A DNA stretch of 64,000 bases, from NCBI RefSeq assembly GCF_004339025.1, contig NZ_SMFT01000005.1, forward strand, positions 104,688 through 168,687, given 5' to 3'. The notes under the pieces are model-generated. The model was not told where the DNA came from and did no database searches. It saw only the letters and a program-made list of their open reading frames with translations. This document shows positions 30,804 through 38,821 of the stretch, piece by piece; the stretch's first letter is position 1, and each line of letters begins with the position of its first letter. The stretch is from Volucribacter psittacicida (GTDB lineage Bacteria; Pseudomonadota; Gammaproteobacteria; Enterobacterales; Pasteurellaceae). The position numbers were made by a program, and so were the translations under genes.

Positions 30804-30992
30804 ATGAAACACAATTTTAAACAATTAAGCCAACTGGCGGCGGAAGTAGAAAAGGCTGGCGACTTGAGTTATGCCGCAGAGTTATGGCGAAAATCGGCAA
30901 GTTTAGCAAGAAATCCGCAAAACCAAGACTATTGCTTAAACCGTATGGCGTTTTGTTTGCATTATAAAAAAGGAGCGGAGAATGGACGTTAA
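30804..30992 (+). CDS. ANR-family transcriptional regulator
   Basis: 62 residues matching the ANR (AraC negative regulator) family pattern: LAAEVEKAGDLSYAAELWRKSASLARNPQNQDYCLNRMAFC. ANR proteins such as Aar bind and inhibit AraC-type virulence activators; Pasteurellaceae and phage members are known. AAGGAG lies upstream. Its target here is unknown, and it could act on host rather than phage genes. Confidence 0.75.
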   Translation: MKHNFKQLSQLAAEVEKAGDLSYAAELWRKSASLARNPQNQDYCLNRMAFCLHYKKGAENGR

Positions 30993-31170
30993 TAGCAAGT
31001 TGGATTTAAAAGAGCAGATGAATATCAGTATTAACCTAATGATTGATAGCCTGCATATGCTGGATTGTGATGATATTGGGGCGGCGTTGCAGATGTGGCA
31101 GGTTGCGATTAATAAAGCAAAAGAAACGAAAATTAGAATGGTAAGCGTGGCGAATAGCCTTAATCAATAA
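30982..31170 (+). CDS. Hypothetical early protein (62 aa)
   Basis: Overlaps the ANR gene by 11 bases and has GGAG upstream. The acidic, helical product (LKEQMNISINLMIDSLHMLDCDDIGAALQMW...) shows no recognised motif. Confidence 0.5.
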   Translation: MDVNSKLDLKEQMNISINLMIDSLHMLDCDDIGAALQMWQVAINKAKETKIRMVSVANSLNQ

Positions 31171-31180
31171 GGAGTAAATT

Positions 31181-31495
31181 ATGGAGCTTGAGCTTGGAAA
31201 AGTATTACTAACCCTTGAAATTGAGTTAGACGAAAATAGCGCCAGTGAGTTGGTCTTTTCAAAGAATACAGAGGTATTAGGCGGCAAAGTCTTACAAGTT
31301 AATTGGGAAGGTAGCTTATTTGGAGAAGTTAATTGGTACCGAGCGTTGTTAGATGGCAAAACTATGGCTTTTTTGGCTATGAGAGATATTCCTGATGAAC
31401 GATTAAAGCGTGCTTTCTCTAAGGCATTAAATGAATTAGTGGCGGAAATCAAAGAGGAAGAAGCTGAACAAGATAAGGACGAGTTGCCGTATTAA
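31181..31495 (+). CDS. Hypothetical early protein (104 aa)
   Basis: AAGGAG upstream of ATG 31181. Product rich in acidic residues, with a highly charged C-terminus (EIKEEEAEQDKDELPY). No recognised family. Confidence 0.5.
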   Translation: MELELGKVLLTLEIELDENSASELVFSKNTEVLGGKVLQVNWEGSLFGEVNWYRALLDGKTMAFLAMRDIPDERLKRAFSKALNELVAEIKEEEAEQDKDELPY

Positions 31496-31549
31496 CCTTT
31501 ATTTAGGACATTTTGATAACAAATTTTATTTATAACAAGGTAAAAAATA

Positions 31550-32236
31550 ATGGAAAAAAGAGAGGATAAGCTATTAGCTAAGATTCATAAATTACTTGCA
31601 TTATCAAAATCAGCTAATCCCTATGAAGCGGCAAAAGCCTTAGAAATGGCACAAAAATTGATGGAAAAACACAATATACATCAAGACGATGTGGAAATGA
31701 GTGAACATCAGTCTGAGGTATTATTTGCCAAGCGTACGCCTGTTTATGTGCATAATTTGGCATCTATTATCCAAAAATGTTTTGGTGTTGAATGTTATTT
31801 CAATGAAGGTATCAAAACAAAAGCGGTATTTTTAGGCGAAAATGAGCGTCCTAAAATTGCCAGCTATTGCTTTGATGTTCTCTATCGGCAATTAGCAAAA
31901 GCACGCAAAGAATTTACGGCAACACAAAGTAAACGATTAAAACGTAGTACGTTAATTGCACGAGCAGATGCTTTTTGTGAGGGCTGGACTGCAGGGGTAT
32001 ATCAGAATGTTAAAGATTTCGCAATGCCCCCTGAAGAAAAAGAAAAACTTGAACGCCATTATAATCGGATTCAGCAACAAAAAAACTTCATTCAAGGTAG
32101 TACAAGAAAAGTTGGAAATACCAGAGAAAGTGAGGGTAATAATGCGAGATATAAAGGCTTTCAAGTGGGTAAAAAAGTGACTTTAAACCATGGCGTTAAT
32201 GGTAAAGAGTCTTTGAAATTAGGGCATGGGAATTAA
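31550..32236 (+). CDS. DUF2786 domain protein
   Basis: 228 residues. The N-terminal DUF2786 motif is clear: KLLAKIHKLLALSKSANPYEAAKALEMAQKLMEKHNI (shown here only as the family pattern, residues 7-43; key run KIHKLLALSKS). The family is common in phage early regions, biochemical role unknown. The C-terminus is basic and low in complexity. Confidence 0.8.
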   Translation: MEKREDKLLAKIHKLLALSKSANPYEAAKALEMAQKLMEKHNIHQDDVEMSEHQSEVLFAKRTPVYVHNLASIIQKCFGVECYFNEGIKTKAVFLGENERPKIASYCFDVLYRQLAKARKEFTATQSKRLKRSTLIARADAFCEGWTAGVYQNVKDFAMPPEEKEKLERHYNRIQQQKNFIQGSTRKVGNTRESEGNNARYKGFQVGKKVTLNHGVNGKESLKLGHGN

Positions 32237-32255
32237 AGTCTATTTACAGCCCATT
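32232..32255 (+). repeat. Direct repeat, left copy, flanking a cassette
   Basis: A 24-base sequence starting ATTAAAGTCTATTTACAG and ending CCCATT, repeated with one change at 32742-32765. The two copies flank the gene at 32334-32729. Confidence 0.7.
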
Positions 32256-32333
32256 AGTTAATGTTAGTCAGTAGACTGGATAATGAATACTTAACCGATA
32301 TGCTGAAAAAACAATTAAGTGAGGACAGGAAAA

Positions 32334-32729
32334 ATGATTGAACTAAACACAATAGGAAAACAATTAATAACAATCAGCACTGATGATTGGTGCGATGTTG
32401 AAGCTGAAATTAAAGTCGTGATTGATTTTGAACATCCAAAATTTAAAGAGGCTTTAATTACTATGTCAGCCTTTTGGTATGGTTGCCCATCCGAAAATGC
32501 GAGTATAGAAGAACATTTAGAATTTTTCCTGCCAATATTAGGTAGCCGTATTTATTATCTCGCACAAGATTATGGACAAAATCAAATTATAGACCAAATG
32601 AAAGGCGAAGAAGGATATTATCCTCTTGATGGTTCTTACGGTATTTTATTTCATAGTTATTCTGTTCCTGATATTGATTCAGATGATTTTGAAATAGTTG
32701 AAATGAAGCCTTTTCTGGATAAGGATTAA
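32334..32729 (+). CDS. Hypothetical protein, DUF2528-like
   Basis: 131 residues with start ATG 32334 after GAGGACAGG; a GTG at 32319 is less likely. The sequence (MIELNTIGKQLITISTDDWC...FWYGCPSENASIEEHLEFFL) resembles DUF2528 proteins of Haemophilus phages, an assignment I hold only moderately. The gene is flanked by 24-base direct repeats, so it may be a replaceable cassette. Confidence 0.55.
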   Translation: MIELNTIGKQLITISTDDWCDVEAEIKVVIDFEHPKFKEALITMSAFWYGCPSENASIEEHLEFFLPILGSRIYYLAQDYGQNQIIDQMKGEEGYYPLDGSYGILFHSYSVPDIDSDDFEIVEMKPFLDKD

Positions 32730-32741
32730 ATCAAAATCAAT

Positions 32742-32765
32742 ATTAAAGCCTATTTACAGCCCATT
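32742..32765 (+). repeat. Direct repeat, right copy
   Basis: Differs from 32232-32255 at one position (ATTAAAGCC instead of ATTAAAGTC). Offset is 510 bases. Confidence 0.7.
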
Positions 32766-32803
32766 GATAGTGGGCTGAATAATGGGTTTTAAGGAGTAAC
32801 ACA

Positions 32804-33280
32804 ATGAAATGCAAATGCCCTGCTTGTGGTGCGGTGAATTCTTTAGATAGCTTAGTGGCAAATGAAAAAGCCCGCGAGGCGTTACAGTTAGCCTTAGCAG
32901 TGAGTGGTGAGCTAGGTAAAGGCTTAATCGGCTATTTAGGCTTATTTCGCCCAGCTAAAACCTCGCTCTCTTTTGACCGAGTATCCACCTTATTAAGCGA
33001 GCTTTTGCCCTATATTGAACAAGGGGAAATCCAACGTGATGGACAAGGTTATCCTGCACCAGTGGAAGCGTGGATTTATGCTATTAACCAGACCTTAGCA
33101 AATCGGCATAATCTTAAATTGCCGATGAAAAGCCATGGCTATTTGTTTGAAATTATTAGCCGTTGGAAACCGCAAGCCAGTACACAGGTTGCCGTTTTCG
33201 CCGATAAACCAACAGTCAAACAAGGGCAATCAAAAACCTTAGGGGCATTACAACGCTTACAACAAATGAAAGGGGGCTAA
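32804..33280 (+). CDS. Hypothetical early protein with N-terminal CxxC
   Basis: 158 residues beginning MKCKCPACGAVNSLDSLVAN, a half zinc-finger pattern (Cys 5 and 8, with Cys 3). The rest is helical, and the C-terminus is Gln/Lys rich. AAGGAG upstream. Similar proteins occur at this place in other Mu-like phages; function unknown. Confidence 0.6.
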   Translation: MKCKCPACGAVNSLDSLVANEKAREALQLALAVSGELGKGLIGYLGLFRPAKTSLSFDRVSTLLSELLPYIEQGEIQRDGQGYPAPVEAWIYAINQTLANRHNLKLPMKSHGYLFEIISRWKPQASTQVAVFADKPTVKQGQSKTLGALQRLQQMKGG

Positions 33281-33649
33281 ATGTGGTTGCAAGATACCAT
33301 TATTAACGGTTTATCAAGGTTAATTGTGCTACGCCTACAAAATTGCCCGCCTGAAGATGCAGTGGAATTAACGGTAAAAGTGTGGTTAGAGGCGATAACC
33401 TTTAAATTCCCCCACCTTGAGGAGAAACTGGATAGAAAACGGATTGAGCAAGCCTTTTTAAAGCTGTGCTGTGAATGTGAACGCTTTCCTACCCCCTCAA
33501 TGCTTATTGAGCGAATGCCACCAAGAGAGATTATAGCACTGCCTGAACAGGAGTGGACGGAACAAGATAGACAAAAAGCTATTGAAAATATACAAAAATT
33601 ACAGGGGATTTTAAAAAAATGTACAAAAGCAACCAACGTCAAGCGTTAA
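33281..33649 (+). CDS. Hypothetical early protein (122 aa)
   Basis: Begins directly after the preceding stop codon and overlaps gemA by 31 bases. Contains LKLCCECERFPTPSMLIERMPPRE, a pattern I associate with Mu-like early proteins, but no function is known. Confidence 0.55.
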   Translation: MWLQDTIINGLSRLIVLRLQNCPPEDAVELTVKVWLEAITFKFPHLEEKLDRKRIEQAFLKLCCECERFPTPSMLIERMPPREIIALPEQEWTEQDRQKAIENIQKLQGILKKCTKATNVKR

Positions 33650-34098
33650 TCGCGAAGATTCATATCGCCAAACATCAACTAAATATTGATGAAATTACCT
33701 ATCGGCAAATGTTGATGGAGGCGGTAAAGAAAAATAGCTGTAAAGTGATGACCGTACCAGAGCTTACAAGAGTATTACATCATTTAGAACAACGGGGCTT
33801 TAAAGCGCGTCGGGGACGGGCAGGGAAATTTTATTCGCCATCATCAAGCAACGCTAAGGTAAATTCCAATATTGCCTTAAAAATTCGAGCGATTTGGATT
33901 GAGATGTATAAACAGGGAATTATTAGAGAGGGGTCAGAACAGGCATTAAATGCTTTTGTAAGAAATATCATTAATCCGTTAAGAGCAAAAGCTGGGTCAA
34001 ATCTTTTAGTGTTTTCGGTGGCTTCTTTGAAAGATGCGGAAGCCACATTGGTGTTAGAACGGTTGAAAAAATGGCAAGGGAGGTACAATAATGGGTAA
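33619..34098 (+). CDS. gemA: GemA-like regulatory protein (Mu gp16, DUF1018)
   Basis: 159 residues of the DUF1018/gp16 family: IAKIHIAKHQLNIDEITYRQMLMEAV at the start and VPELTRVLHHLEQRGFKA next. In Mu, GemA affects host gene expression and DNA relaxation. Position just before mor is the same as in Mu. Confidence 0.85.
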   Translation: MYKSNQRQALIAKIHIAKHQLNIDEITYRQMLMEAVKKNSCKVMTVPELTRVLHHLEQRGFKARRGRAGKFYSPSSSNAKVNSNIALKIRAIWIEMYKQGIIREGSEQALNAFVRNIINPLRAKAGSNLLVFSVASLKDAEATLVLERLKKWQGRYNNG

Positions 34099-34465
34099 TG
34101 ATATTAGTACATTTGAAAATAAAGCGCCAGAAATCTTAGTTGATTTAGCCGAGCATATTAAAATGGCGTTGATGGATAAGCATAAGATGAGCAACGAGCA
34201 AGCCATGCAAACGGGGATTGATATTGCGCAAAAAATTGCGAAAGATTGGGGCGGAGAGGTAATTTATATTCCACGTGCCATTTTATTTACCTTAAATGAG
34301 CGAGATCTAAAAATCTGGCGGGAGTTTAATGGTTTTAATCATCGTGAACTTGCCCGTAAATATGGCGTATCCATGCAATGGGTTTATCAAATTGTGAAAC
34401 GGATACAAAAAGAAGAAATAGCTAAACGGCAAGTAGATATGTTTGCTGATGAAGAAAACGCCTGA
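34091..34465 (+). CDS. mor: Mor-type middle transcription activator
   Basis: 124-residue activator of the Mor/C family: dimerisation part (residues 1-60) followed by HTH (FNGFNHRELARKYGVSMQWVYQIVKRIQ). In Mu, Mor turns on the middle promoter and then C turns on late promoters. Only this one family member is present here, so it may drive late genes directly, as suggested for other Haemophilus Mu-like phages. Overlaps gemA by eight bases. Confidence 0.9.
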   Translation: MGNDISTFENKAPEILVDLAEHIKMALMDKHKMSNEQAMQTGIDIAQKIAKDWGGEVIYIPRAILFTLNERDLKIWREFNGFNHRELARKYGVSMQWVYQIVKRIQKEEIAKRQVDMFADEENA

Positions 34466-34479
34466 TAAGGCGTTTTTTT
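34455..34479 (+). terminator. Terminator overlapping the mor stop
   Basis: AAAACGCC/GGCGTTTT, 8-base perfect stem with a 6-base loop containing the mor TGA, followed by T residues. It separates the early/middle operon from late genes. Confidence 0.85.
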
Positions 34480-34544
34480 ATAGCTAACTTAATTCAGTTG
34501 GCGTATTATTTATAATGATCTATCAACTATTTAAGGAGAAACTA

Positions 34545-34967
34545 ATGAAAAAAATATTGACTTTAACATTAATATCCTTATTCCTATTAGGATGTAATGA
34601 GCAAGATCAAGACGCTCCAAAACAACAAGAAATGGATTCACTCAAACTGGCATTCATACATATTACACCCCAAAATTCAGGCTTAGCCGCACAGTGTGAA
34701 CAAAAAAAAGTAGGGGAACGTTATTTTGCAGCTTGTAATTTTATGGGGGTAGGAAAACGCTCACAATTAAATTTATTTCTTTATGATAAAACTAAAGATC
34801 AAATAAAGCGTTTTTATGCGTTAAACGGAACAGCAATGCAAACTTATGATAGTCACTTAACTCAAGAGCCATTATTAGGAAATTATAAAGATACTTTTGG
34901 CTTACCAATGGAAAATGATATTGATTTTGGTAAGCTTCATCAAGCATTTGAAAATATGACAAAATAA
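34545..34967 (+). CDS. Predicted lipoprotein between mor and lysis genes
   Basis: 140 residues with a lipoprotein signal (MKKILTLTLISLFLLGC, lipobox LLGC). ATG 34545 follows AAGGAG; ten upstream in-frame codons are not needed. It stands alone between a terminator and the lysis operon, as lysogenic-conversion genes often do. No family recognised. Confidence 0.65.
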   Translation: MKKILTLTLISLFLLGCNEQDQDAPKQQEMDSLKLAFIHITPQNSGLAAQCEQKKVGERYFAACNFMGVGKRSQLNLFLYDKTKDQIKRFYALNGTAMQTYDSHLTQEPLLGNYKDTFGLPMENDIDFGKLHQAFENMTK

Positions 34968-34987
34968 TGGTTTACATACAATAGTTT

Positions 34988-35031
34988 CTTTAAACCCCTT
35001 TAAAATCAAATTATTTAAATCCCCTTTAAAC
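34988..35031 (+). promoter_or_regulatory. Late box 1 (tandem TTTAAA pairs) upstream of the amidase
   Basis: CTTTAAACCCCTTTAAAATC at 34988-35007 is identical to late box 4 (54269-54288). A second pair, ATTTAAATCCCCTTTAAAC at 35013-35031, is identical over 19 bases to the complement of 62974-62992. The position matches Mu Plys. Interpretation as an operator or promoter element is inference. Confidence 0.55.
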
Positions 35032-35060
35032 TCCCTTTAAAGCTATTTTAAAGGGAGTTT
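35028..35060 (+). promoter_or_regulatory. Perfect 14-base hairpin enclosing the amidase ribosome site
   Basis: AAACTCCCTTTAAA (35028-35041) pairs perfectly with TTTAAAGGGAGTTT (35047-35060), loop 5 bases, then TTT and the ATG at 35064. The Shine-Dalgarno AAGGGAG (35051-35057) lies inside the stem. It looks like a terminator fused to a translation lock. Confidence 0.7.
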
Positions 35061-35063
35061 TTT

Positions 35064-35606
35064 ATGACCCAAATCAACAAAATTGTGATCCACTGCTCTG
35101 CCACGCAAAATGGCAAGCTATTACGCAATAAAACCCTTACTGCCGCACAACGCATTGATGAATGGCACGCCAAAAGAGGCTTTAAACGTCAAACATGGCG
35201 AGCGAGTCAATTTAATCCCCATTTAAAACATATCGGCTACCACTATGTGATTGATACCGACGGCACAGTGGAAACAGGTCGAAAAGTAGGCGAAACAGGC
35301 GCACACATTAAAGGACACAATCAAGGCTCTATCGGCATTTGTCTGGTAGGCGGTATTAGCATTGACGGTAAAAACTATGGTCGCTATACCGCCAAACAGT
35401 GGCAGGCTTTACATCGTTTATTGTGTGAACTGGAAGCCAGTTATCCTCATGCTCGTATTTATGGACACCGTGATTTATCGCCTGATTTAAACGGTGATGG
35501 CACTATTACCCCCAATGAATGGGTTAAGGCTTGCCCTTGTTTTGATGTTTGGAGTTGGCTGGATAGTGGCGAAGTGATTAATGTTGATCATTTATTTAAG
35601 GATTAA
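35064..35606 (+). CDS. Phage endolysin, N-acetylmuramoyl-L-alanine amidase
   Basis: 180-residue amidase_2/T7-lysozyme-type enzyme that cuts peptidoglycan at lysis. The zinc ligands are in IVIHCSAT (His near 10), YGHRDLSPDLNGDG (His near 130) and KACPCFDV (Cys near 156), with HIGYHYVIDTDG between. No signal peptide, so a holin is needed. Its ribosome site is buried in a perfect hairpin. Confidence 0.92.
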   Translation: MTQINKIVIHCSATQNGKLLRNKTLTAAQRIDEWHAKRGFKRQTWRASQFNPHLKHIGYHYVIDTDGTVETGRKVGETGAHIKGHNQGSIGICLVGGISIDGKNYGRYTAKQWQALHRLLCELEASYPHARIYGHRDLSPDLNGDGTITPNEWVKACPCFDVWSWLDSGEVINVDHLFKD

Positions 35607-35608
35607 GT

Positions 35609-35722
35609 ATGGAATATTTATTTGCATCCGTTTGTGTTGCCTGCTCGGCTTATTTATTAGGAATGGAAAGTGCTTATTGGGGTTGGTTCTTATTTATGGC
35701 ATTTCTTGCGGTGGTTTTTTGA
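35609..35722 (+). CDS. Small membrane protein in lysis cassette (37 aa)
   Basis: ATG three bases after the amidase stop. MEYLFASVCVACSAYLLGME plus SAYWGWFLFMAFLAVVF has two hydrophobic stretches, and could be a holin-type peptide. Too short for confident assignment. Confidence 0.5.
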   Translation: MEYLFASVCVACSAYLLGMESAYWGWFLFMAFLAVVF

Positions 35723-35729
35723 GGTATGT

Positions 35730-35951
35730 ATGAAATTATCTGAATTATTTACCAATGATAACGGACGTTTATCAACCACAGGTTTTATCCAGTTTTTCGG
35801 TGCCTTGTTAATGGCAGGGATTTTAGTGTTTTGTGTTTGGCTTGATCGGGCTTATGTGCCAGAACTGTTTATGACTTTTGCCATTTTCTGCGGCGGAGGT
35901 GTTGCTACTAAAGGCTTTGCTAATGCCTTAAATAAAGGAGCAAAACAATGA
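35730..35951 (+). CDS. Holin-like membrane protein (DUF2644-like)
   Basis: 73 residues with start ATG 35730 after GAGG. Two membrane segments (FIQFFGALLMAGILVFCVWL and LFMTFAIFCGGGVATKGFA) separated by a short loop, the usual topology of class II holins. It resembles the Pasteurellaceae DUF2644 family. Overlaps the Rz-like gene by four bases. Confidence 0.65.
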   Translation: MKLSELFTNDNGRLSTTGFIQFFGALLMAGILVFCVWLDRAYVPELFMTFAIFCGGGVATKGFANALNKGAKQ

Positions 35952-36199
35952 CAATGTTATTAACAGGAATTTTACTGCTGGGCGGTTTAGCAGGCTTTGC
36001 CTATTGGAAAATAGGATCGCTTACTCGCCAACTGCAAAAGCAACAACAAGCCTTAAACCAAATTAAAGCGGAGGCTGCCGCACTCAATAAGGAGTTAAAA
36101 AATGCCAAACTTGCGAAAAAAATTGCTCAAACGCACCGCACTTTGTCTGATGACGATATTAATCGCCAGTTGCGAAAGCAAGGTGCATTACGTGATTAG
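35948..36199 (+). CDS. Rz-like inner-membrane spanin (DUF2681-like)
   Basis: 83 residues: one N-terminal membrane anchor (MTMLLTGILLLGGLAGFAYW) and a coiled coil (LTRQLQKQQQALNQIKAEAA...), the architecture of i-spanins. The Rz1-like gene begins inside it in another frame. An uptake sequence (ACCGCACTT, 36135-36143) lies within. Confidence 0.75.
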   Translation: MTMLLTGILLLGGLAGFAYWKIGSLTRQLQKQQQALNQIKAEAAALNKELKNAKLAKKIAQTHRTLSDDDINRQLRKQGALRD

Positions 36200-36323
36200 C
36201 GGTTGTAGTGCCTTTGGTTTGATTTATGCCAGTGCAAAAGACACGACGGAAACCAAACGGCAGGTATTAAGTCATAACCAACTATACCAAACACTTTGCC
36301 AACAGGAGCAAACAGAAAAATGA
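36102..36323 (+). CDS. Rz1-like outer-membrane spanin lipoprotein
   Basis: 73 residues starting inside the Rz-like gene, +1 relative frame. Signal peptide MPNLRKKLLKRTALCLMTIL then lipobox IASC (Cys 24). It extends past the Rz stop to 36323. Nested Rz/Rz1 pairs are typical of tailed phages; together they fuse inner and outer membranes at lysis. A second possible lipobox (ISGC) follows. Confidence 0.65.
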   Translation: MPNLRKKLLKRTALCLMTILIASCESKVHYVISGCSAFGLIYASAKDTTETKRQVLSHNQLYQTLCQQEQTEK

Positions 36324-36652
36324 TAGAAATCTGGGAATTTATTCGTAGCCATTTTGCGATTATCTCAACGGTCATTGGCTTGGTGGGGGCGACATTTTGG
36401 CTAAAAATGGACAGCAAATATGCCAAAAAAGGTGATGTGGGGGCGTTATCGGACACCATTGAGCATTATGATAAACGCTTAAATCAACTGGAAACCAAGG
36501 TAGATAATTTACCCACCGCACAAGATGTAGCACGCCTTGAATTATTGATGACCGAGATCAAAGGCGAAACCAAATCGACCAATGCCCAGATGAAAGCCAT
36601 TAATCATCAAGTAGGCTTATTAATTGAAGATAAAGTATTAAGAAAGGATTAA
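36320..36652 (+). CDS. DUF2730 family protein (Mu gp25-like)
   Basis: 110 residues; ATG 36320 overlaps the Rz1-like stop. One N-terminal membrane helix (FAIISTVIGLVGATFWL) and a coiled coil (YDKRLNQLETKVDNLPTAQDV). Position matches Mu gene 25. Function unknown. Confidence 0.75.
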   Translation: MIEIWEFIRSHFAIISTVIGLVGATFWLKMDSKYAKKGDVGALSDTIEHYDKRLNQLETKVDNLPTAQDVARLELLMTEIKGETKSTNAQMKAINHQVGLLIEDKVLRKD

Positions 36653-36655
36653 GCT

Positions 36656-36946
36656 ATGCGAACCATTTTTACCGAAGACCAACGATTAGTGATATTACGT
36701 TCATTGCTTGAGGCGGGCTATGACGCCAATGAGAGTATTTTAGATGATTGCTTAGAGATTTATGGGCATAACGTTAGCCGAGATGTGGTGCGTAATCATT
36801 TGCTGTGGTTAGAAGAGCAAGGCTTAGTAACCATTAAACGGCTTACCAATGATTACTTTGTCGCCAGCTTGACCCAACGTGGCGCAGATGTGGCACGTGG
36901 GCAAGCCATTGTGGCAGGGGTCAAACGCCCAACGCCACGAGCCTAA
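36656..36946 (+). CDS. Winged-helix protein, Mu gp26-like
   Basis: 96 residues with winged-helix look: TEDQRLVILRSLLEAGYDANESILDDCLEIYGHNVSRDVVRNHL (only the start TEDQRLVILRSLL and VSRDVVRNHLLWLEEQGL are diagnostic). Lies just before the small terminase as gp26 does in Mu. Confidence 0.75.
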   Translation: MRTIFTEDQRLVILRSLLEAGYDANESILDDCLEIYGHNVSRDVVRNHLLWLEEQGLVTIKRLTNDYFVASLTQRGADVARGQAIVAGVKRPTPRA

Positions 36947-36956
36947 GGGGGCGAGA

Positions 36957-37520
36957 ATGGATAAAGCAAAACGTGGGCGTGCCAGCAAAATTGATTTATT
37001 GCCACCGAATATCAAAACCCAACTCGCAATGATGTTGCGTGATAAGCAGTTTTCGCAAAGTGAAATTTTAGCCGAAATTAACGATTTAATCCGTGATTGT
37101 GGACTGCCTGACAGTGCTTTACTCAGCAAAACAGGGCTAAACCGTTATGCCAACCGTATGGAGCAAATGGCAAGCAAAATCCGCAATGCCCGTGAAGTGG
37201 CGGAGATTTGGACAAAGCAGTTTGGCGAAGCGCCCCAGTCCGATATTGGTAAGTTGCTAATGGAGATGGTAAAAAATATCGCCTTTGAAACCTCTATCGG
37301 TATGAGCGAAAACGGCACCGATGCGAAAGATTTAGCCTTGCTTGCCAGTGCGGTACAACGATTAGAGCAAGCAGAAAGTTTAAGTTTTAAACGTGAGCAG
37401 GCGATTCGCCAAGAAACCATTAAGCGTGCGGCGGAAGCAGTAGAAAATGCAGGCAAGCAAATGGGGGCGAATATGGACGATGTGGCGAAAATGGTTAAGG
37501 CAGTCTATGGCATTGAATAA
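36957..37520 (+). CDS. Small terminase-type protein (Mu gp27, DUF3486)
   Basis: 187 residues beginning MDKAKRGRASKIDLLPPNIK, the DUF3486 start, with an HTH-like region (FSQSEILAEINDLIRDCGL). ATG 36957 after GGGGGCGAG is chosen; a longer frame upstream overlaps gp26. It would recognise phage DNA for packaging. Confidence 0.88.
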   Translation: MDKAKRGRASKIDLLPPNIKTQLAMMLRDKQFSQSEILAEINDLIRDCGLPDSALLSKTGLNRYANRMEQMASKIRNAREVAEIWTKQFGEAPQSDIGKLLMEMVKNIAFETSIGMSENGTDAKDLALLASAVQRLEQAESLSFKREQAIRQETIKRAAEAVENAGKQMGANMDDVAKMVKAVYGIE

Positions 37521-38820
37521 TACCCTTCTTTACCCCTATCAGAAACGTTGGCTAAATGATAAAAGCCGTTTTAAAGTGGCTATGTTTGCTCGCCAAACAG
37601 GTAAAACCTTTACCACTACCTTGGAAATTGTGTTGGATTGTTTAGAAGCGGAAATGCGTGGCGAGAAAACACGTTGGGTGATTTTATCGCGGGGTGAGCG
37701 TCAAGCTAAAGAGGCAATGAATGAGGGAATAAAACGTCATCTTGAGGCAATGGGCGTAGTGTGTGAAGTGCTTGAAGTCCCTTTTAAAGAGGATACCACC
37801 ATTAATGCCCTTGAGGTGGTTTTTCCTAAGGGGTCAAAAATTACCGCTTTGCCTGCCAATCCTGATACGGCTAGGGGCTTTTCTGCCAATGTGTTTTTAG
37901 ATGAGTTTGCCTTTCATCAAAATAGCCGAGAGATTTGGAAAGCGCTGTTTCCTGTGATTTCAGCAGGTTGGAAGTTGCGGGTGGTATCTACGCCCAACGG
38001 CAAAGGCAATAAGTTTTATGAGCTGATGACGGATGTGAATAACCGTCAATGGTCTCGCCATGAAGTAGATATTTATCAATCGGTGGCAGAGGGTTTGCCT
38101 CGTGATATTGAGCAATTACGCCAAGGGCTAAATGATGAAGACGCTTGGGCGCAAGAGTTTGAATTGCAATGGTTAGACGAGGCAAGCAGCTGGCTATCTT
38201 ATGACTTAATTGATGGGGTGGAACACCCTCAAGCAGGCATTGCCGAGTATTACACAGGCAACCCTTGTTTTGTGGGTATGGATATTGCGGTGCGCGGCGA
38301 TTTAACGGTGATTTGGGTATTAGAGCTGGTGGGCGATATTTATTGGACGAGGGAAATTCTCTGTCTAAAACGGGTTTCTTTACGGGAACAATTAGCCGAA
38401 CTAGAGCGAGTATTTGCCTCATATCGGGTTATTCGCTGTTGCCTTGACCAAACAGGTATGGGCGAGAAAATGGTGGAAGATGCCAAGTATCAACACGGCA
38501 ATAATCGGGTGCAAGGGGTGCTATTTAATCTTGCTACTAAACTCAATATGGCAACCCTTGGTAAGCAAGCCTTTGAAGACCGTCAAATTCGTATTCCTCA
38601 AGGGGATCAAGCCCTCAGAGAAGATTTGCATAAATTAAAGAAAGTCACCAGTGCCACAGGGCAAGCCCGTTTTATCGCTGAAAGCGATAGTCAGGGACAC
38701 GCCGATAGAACTTGGGCGTGCTTTTTAGCCTTATTGGCGGCAGAAGAGTCGGTATTAGTGCCAAGCAAAGCCAGCAGTCGGCGAGAACGTACCAGCCGTG
38801 CATTAACAAAAGGATATTAA
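37507..38820 (+). CDS. Terminase large subunit (Mu gp28-like)
   Basis: 437 residues; start MALNNTLLYPYQKRWLND at 37507 overlaps gp27 by 14 bases. ATPase motif ARQTGKTF near residue 30, Walker B NVFLDEFAF near 122, and nuclease part with DIAVRGDLTVIW and the acidic residues of the RNase H fold. Packages phage and flanking host DNA. Confidence 0.93.
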   Translation: MALNNTLLYPYQKRWLNDKSRFKVAMFARQTGKTFTTTLEIVLDCLEAEMRGEKTRWVILSRGERQAKEAMNEGIKRHLEAMGVVCEVLEVPFKEDTTINALEVVFPKGSKITALPANPDTARGFSANVFLDEFAFHQNSREIWKALFPVISAGWKLRVVSTPNGKGNKFYELMTDVNNRQWSRHEVDIYQSVAEGLPRDIEQLRQGLNDEDAWAQEFELQWLDEASSWLSYDLIDGVEHPQAGIAEYYTGNPCFVGMDIAVRGDLTVIWVLELVGDIYWTREILCLKRVSLREQLAELERVFASYRVIRCCLDQTGMGEKMVEDAKYQHGNNRVQGVLFNLATKLNMATLGKQAFEDRQIRIPQGDQALREDLHKLKKVTSATGQARFIAESDSQGHADRTWACFLALLAAEESVLVPSKASSRRERTSRALTKGY

Positions 38821-38821
38821 T

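Noticed and set aside
36824..37129. Minus-strand ORF across gp26/gp27
   Set aside because: Opposite to a compact structural operon and fully covered by two well-supported genes.
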